Under the pieces are notes generated by a model. It was given only the letters and a program-made list of their open reading frames with translations. It was not told the DNA's origin and ran no database searches. Both the position numbers and the translations under genes were made by a program. This document shows positions 40,172-41,876 of a stretch of DNA of 41,876 nt, one piece after another. The DNA is taken from the NCBI GenBank assembly GCA_902615805.1, contig CACMQH010000008.1, positions 1-41,876 of the forward strand, read 5' to 3'. Positions within the stretch are counted from its first letter, which is position 1, and each line of letters begins with the position of its first letter. Source of the stretch: Rhodospirillaceae bacterium (GTDB lineage: Bacteria; Pseudomonadota; Alphaproteobacteria; TMED109).

Positions 40172-41876
40172 TTATTCATATCCTGCTCCGCCAGGAGTTT
40201 TTAGTATAATTGTATCCCCTTTAGATACTTTTATTTGACATGCATGAGGTAACTTTATGTGATTATTTTTTTTTACAATTATATTCTCTCCAGTTTTAGC
40301 ATTATTTTTATTAACCATTCCAAATGGCTTTATAATCCTTCTATTAGATAAAATTGTTAAATCTAAATTTTTTAAGAATACTATTTTTCTAATTACTCCA
40401 TTCCCTCCAAACCACTTTCCTTTACCACCACTTTTCTTTCTAATAGAAAACTCAGTTAATCTAACAGGATAATACCACTCTAAAATTTCAGCGTCTGTTA
40501 TACTTGTATTTGTCATATGACAATGCACAGCATCAGCTCCATTATTACCAAAAGATGCTCCTTCTCCGCCACAAATAGTCTCATAATAGCCAAAATTTTT
40601 ATCTCCAAAGGTGATATTACTCATAGTTCCATAGCAGGCAGATTGTACTTTTAAAGCAACATTTAAAATATCTATAAGATGTTGGGATGTTTCAACATTG
40701 CCAGCAACAACTGGTGAAGGATAGCTGGGGTTTAGCATAGATTTTTTGGGAACTATGATTACTATATCTTTTAAAAAACCTTCATTTAATGGAATATCTT
40801 TAGTAATTAAAGTTCTCAAAAAATAAATTATTACTGACTTAGTAACAGCTAAAGGAGTATTAAAATTATTGCTTAATTGTTTAGAAGAGCCAGTGAAATC
40901 TATTTTAAGTTTCTTTATTTTTTTATCAAAATTAATTTTTACTTTTACAAGTGCACCATTATCCATTTTTGACGAGAATTCAGAATAAGAAATTTTTTTT
41001 ATTTCTTTAAAAATTATTTCACTACAATTTTCTTTAATAAAATTTACATAATTATTTACTGTTTCTTTGCCATAAGAAGTAATTATTTTTTTTAATTCTA
41101 GAATACCTCTTTGATTCGATGCCAATTGAGCTTTAATATCATATAGATTTTGCTCAGGATCTCTAGATCCGTATTTTTTTTTATTTAACTTTTTTAATAG
41201 TTGTTGTTCTTTGATTTTACCTTTTTCTAAAATTGGAAATCCATCAAAAACTATACCTTCCTCATTTATGCTTTTTGAAAAAGCAGGCATTGAGCCGGGA
41301 GTAATTCCTCCAATATCTGAATGATGAGCTCTATTTGCTAAATAATAAACTACTTTATTATTATATAAAAAAGGAGTTACTACTGTTAAATCTGGCAAAT
41401 GAGTACCTCCTGAAAATGGATTGTTGTGAAGAACACTTATTCCCTTTTTAAAAACATTAAAGTGCTTTCCGATTAAAAACTTTATAGTGTCACTCATGGC
41501 ACCTAAATGAATAGGAATATGTGGTGCATTCGCAATCAACTCTCCATTTTTATTAAACAATGCACAACTAAAATCCATTCTTTCTTTAATATTAATTGAC
41601 TGTGCTGTATTTTTCAAAACTACTCCCATTTGCTCTGCTACTGAAAAAAATAAATTATTAAAAATTTCAAGCATTTCTGGTGAGGGATTCTTGTTTGATG
41701 GAAACAATCTATTTTTAGATTTTATATTTTTTTTGCTTAAAATAAAATCTCCAGATGGCATTTTTTTAATCATCCAATTTTCTTCTATAAAGATTGTAGT
41801 GTTGAAGTCACAAAAGACTGCAGGCCCTGTAATAATTTTATTTTTTAATAAGGAGTAACTATTAAATTTTCGAACT
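40172..41876 (-). CDS. HyuA-HyuB fusion, hydantoinase/5-oxoprolinase family (5' end cut by window)
   Basis: ATP-dependent amidohydrolase family that opens 5-oxoproline, hydantoin or similar rings. The HyuB-type part runs from about base 41700 to 40172: NPSPEMLEIFNNLFFSVAEQMG, NIKERMDFSCALF, APHIPIHLGAMSD and the final TPGGAGYE. The ATG at 41773 is not a credible start. The frame stays open to base 41876, and the 34 codons before that ATG resemble the end of a HyuA domain (ITGPAVF, then a TT pair and ENW, like the family's GPAxxE..TTT...GW). The gene is thus likely one long HyuA-HyuB polypeptide of which only the end lies in the window. Glutathione-cycle 5-oxoprolinase is the best guess; acetone carboxylase or methylhydantoinase relatives are possible. 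Confidence 0.88.
   Translation of the reverse strand, partial: VRKFNSYSLLKNKIITGPAVFCDFNTTIFIEENWMIKKMPSGDFILSKKNIKSKNRLFPSNKNPSPEMLEIFNNLFFSVAEQMGVVLKNTAQSINIKERMDFSCALFNKNGELIANAPHIPIHLGAMSDTIKFLIGKHFNVFKKGISVLHNNPFSGGTHLPDLTVVTPFLYNNKVVYYLANRAHHSDIGGITPGSMPAFSKSINEEGIVFDGFPILEKGKIKEQQLLKKLNKKKYGSRDPEQNLYDIKAQLASNQRGILELKKIITSYGKETVNNYVNFIKENCSEIIFKEIKKISYSEFSSKMDNGALVKVKINFDKKIKKLKIDFTGSSKQLSNNFNTPLAVTKSVIIYFLRTLITKDIPLNEGFLKDIVIIVPKKSMLNPSYPSPVVAGNVETSQHLIDILNVALKVQSACYGTMSNITFGDKNFGYYETICGGEGASFGNNGADAVHCHMTNTSITDAEILEWYYPVRLTEFSIRKKSGGKGKWFGGNGVIRKIVFLKNLDLTILSNRRIIKPFGMVNKNNAKTGENIIVKKNNHIKLPHACQIKVSKGDTIILKTPGGAGYE

Noticed and set aside
41771-41773. ATG at 41773 (minus strand) as the start of a free HyuB-type protein
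   Set aside because: The frame is open beyond it to the window edge and encodes HyuA-like C-terminal sequence.
1-41876. Mobile element, prophage, CRISPR array or recent island
   Set aside because: No transposase, integrase, direct-repeat array or terminal inverted repeats were seen, codon bias is even along the window, and the single tRNA has no flanking duplicate of its 3' end that I can find.

Overview
The window is gene-dense, strongly A+T-rich bacterial chromosome. By eye it is near 30% G+C, with A/T-ending codons throughout. It most likely comes from a streamlined, free-living alphaproteobacterium of the low-GC marine type. That inference rests on alphaproteobacterial neighbourhoods (tkt-gap-pgk-fba-thiE-efp, xseB-ispA-tlyA, fabI-aroC, mlaA-mlaC, split pntAA/pntAB/pntB, and COQ9 divergent from a TTG-started rpsU) together with overlapping genes and very short spacers. 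The exact lineage cannot be fixed from the sequence alone. No gap between genes exceeds about 105 bases, and the longest gap contains a tRNA. I see no insertion sequence, prophage, CRISPR array or rRNA. Both window edges cut genes: transketolase on the left and a HyuA-HyuB fusion on the right.

Bases 1-11696 (+ strand) form one long co-directional run. It holds central carbon genes (tkt, gap, pgk, class I fba), a ThiE-like protein and elongation factor P. These are followed by an inositol-monophosphatase-family protein with substituted metal ligands and a three-gene envelope set (OmpA-like, MotA/TolQ-like channel, MotB/OmpA-like). The run ends with xseB-ispA-tlyA. Bases 11693-19719 are mostly minus strand: an AhpD-like protein, aroC, fabI, a MaoC-type hydratase, and a fatty-acid-oxidation set (acyl-CoA dehydrogenase, thiolase, SDR, and what looks like a FadJ cut down to its hydratase half). 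A haloacid-dehalogenase-like protein and msrB are interspersed on the plus strand.

Bases 19774-24953 hold the most suggestive set. mtnA and a class II aldolase are followed by an antisense tRNA-Thr(GGT), a family 2 glycosyltransferase, an MTA/SAH-nucleosidase-like protein, a spore-photoproduct-lyase-like radical SAM protein and an SDR. Together they could link radical SAM chemistry to salvage of 5'-deoxyadenosine or methylthioadenosine through the DHAP shunt. Bases 24959-27085 carry a near-perfect sigma-54 promoter, an intact but solitary fliG, a small Cys-containing exported protein and a divergent ribosome-recycling-factor-like protein.

Bases 27093-35872 are a mosaic of short operons: a cyclic-nucleotide-binding-domain protein, a rhomboid protease, a Y-family polymerase, a HAD-IIA phosphatase, pyrD, purE-purK, COQ9, rpsU, a 2-hydroxyacid dehydrogenase and a glyoxalase II-like enzyme. 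Bases 35874-41876 (- strand) hold the proton-translocating transhydrogenase pntAA-pntAB-pntB, the outer-membrane lipid asymmetry proteins MlaA and MlaC, and the hydantoinase/oxoprolinase-family fusion. Several convergent pairs share a four-base stop overlap, leaving no room for ordinary intrinsic terminators.
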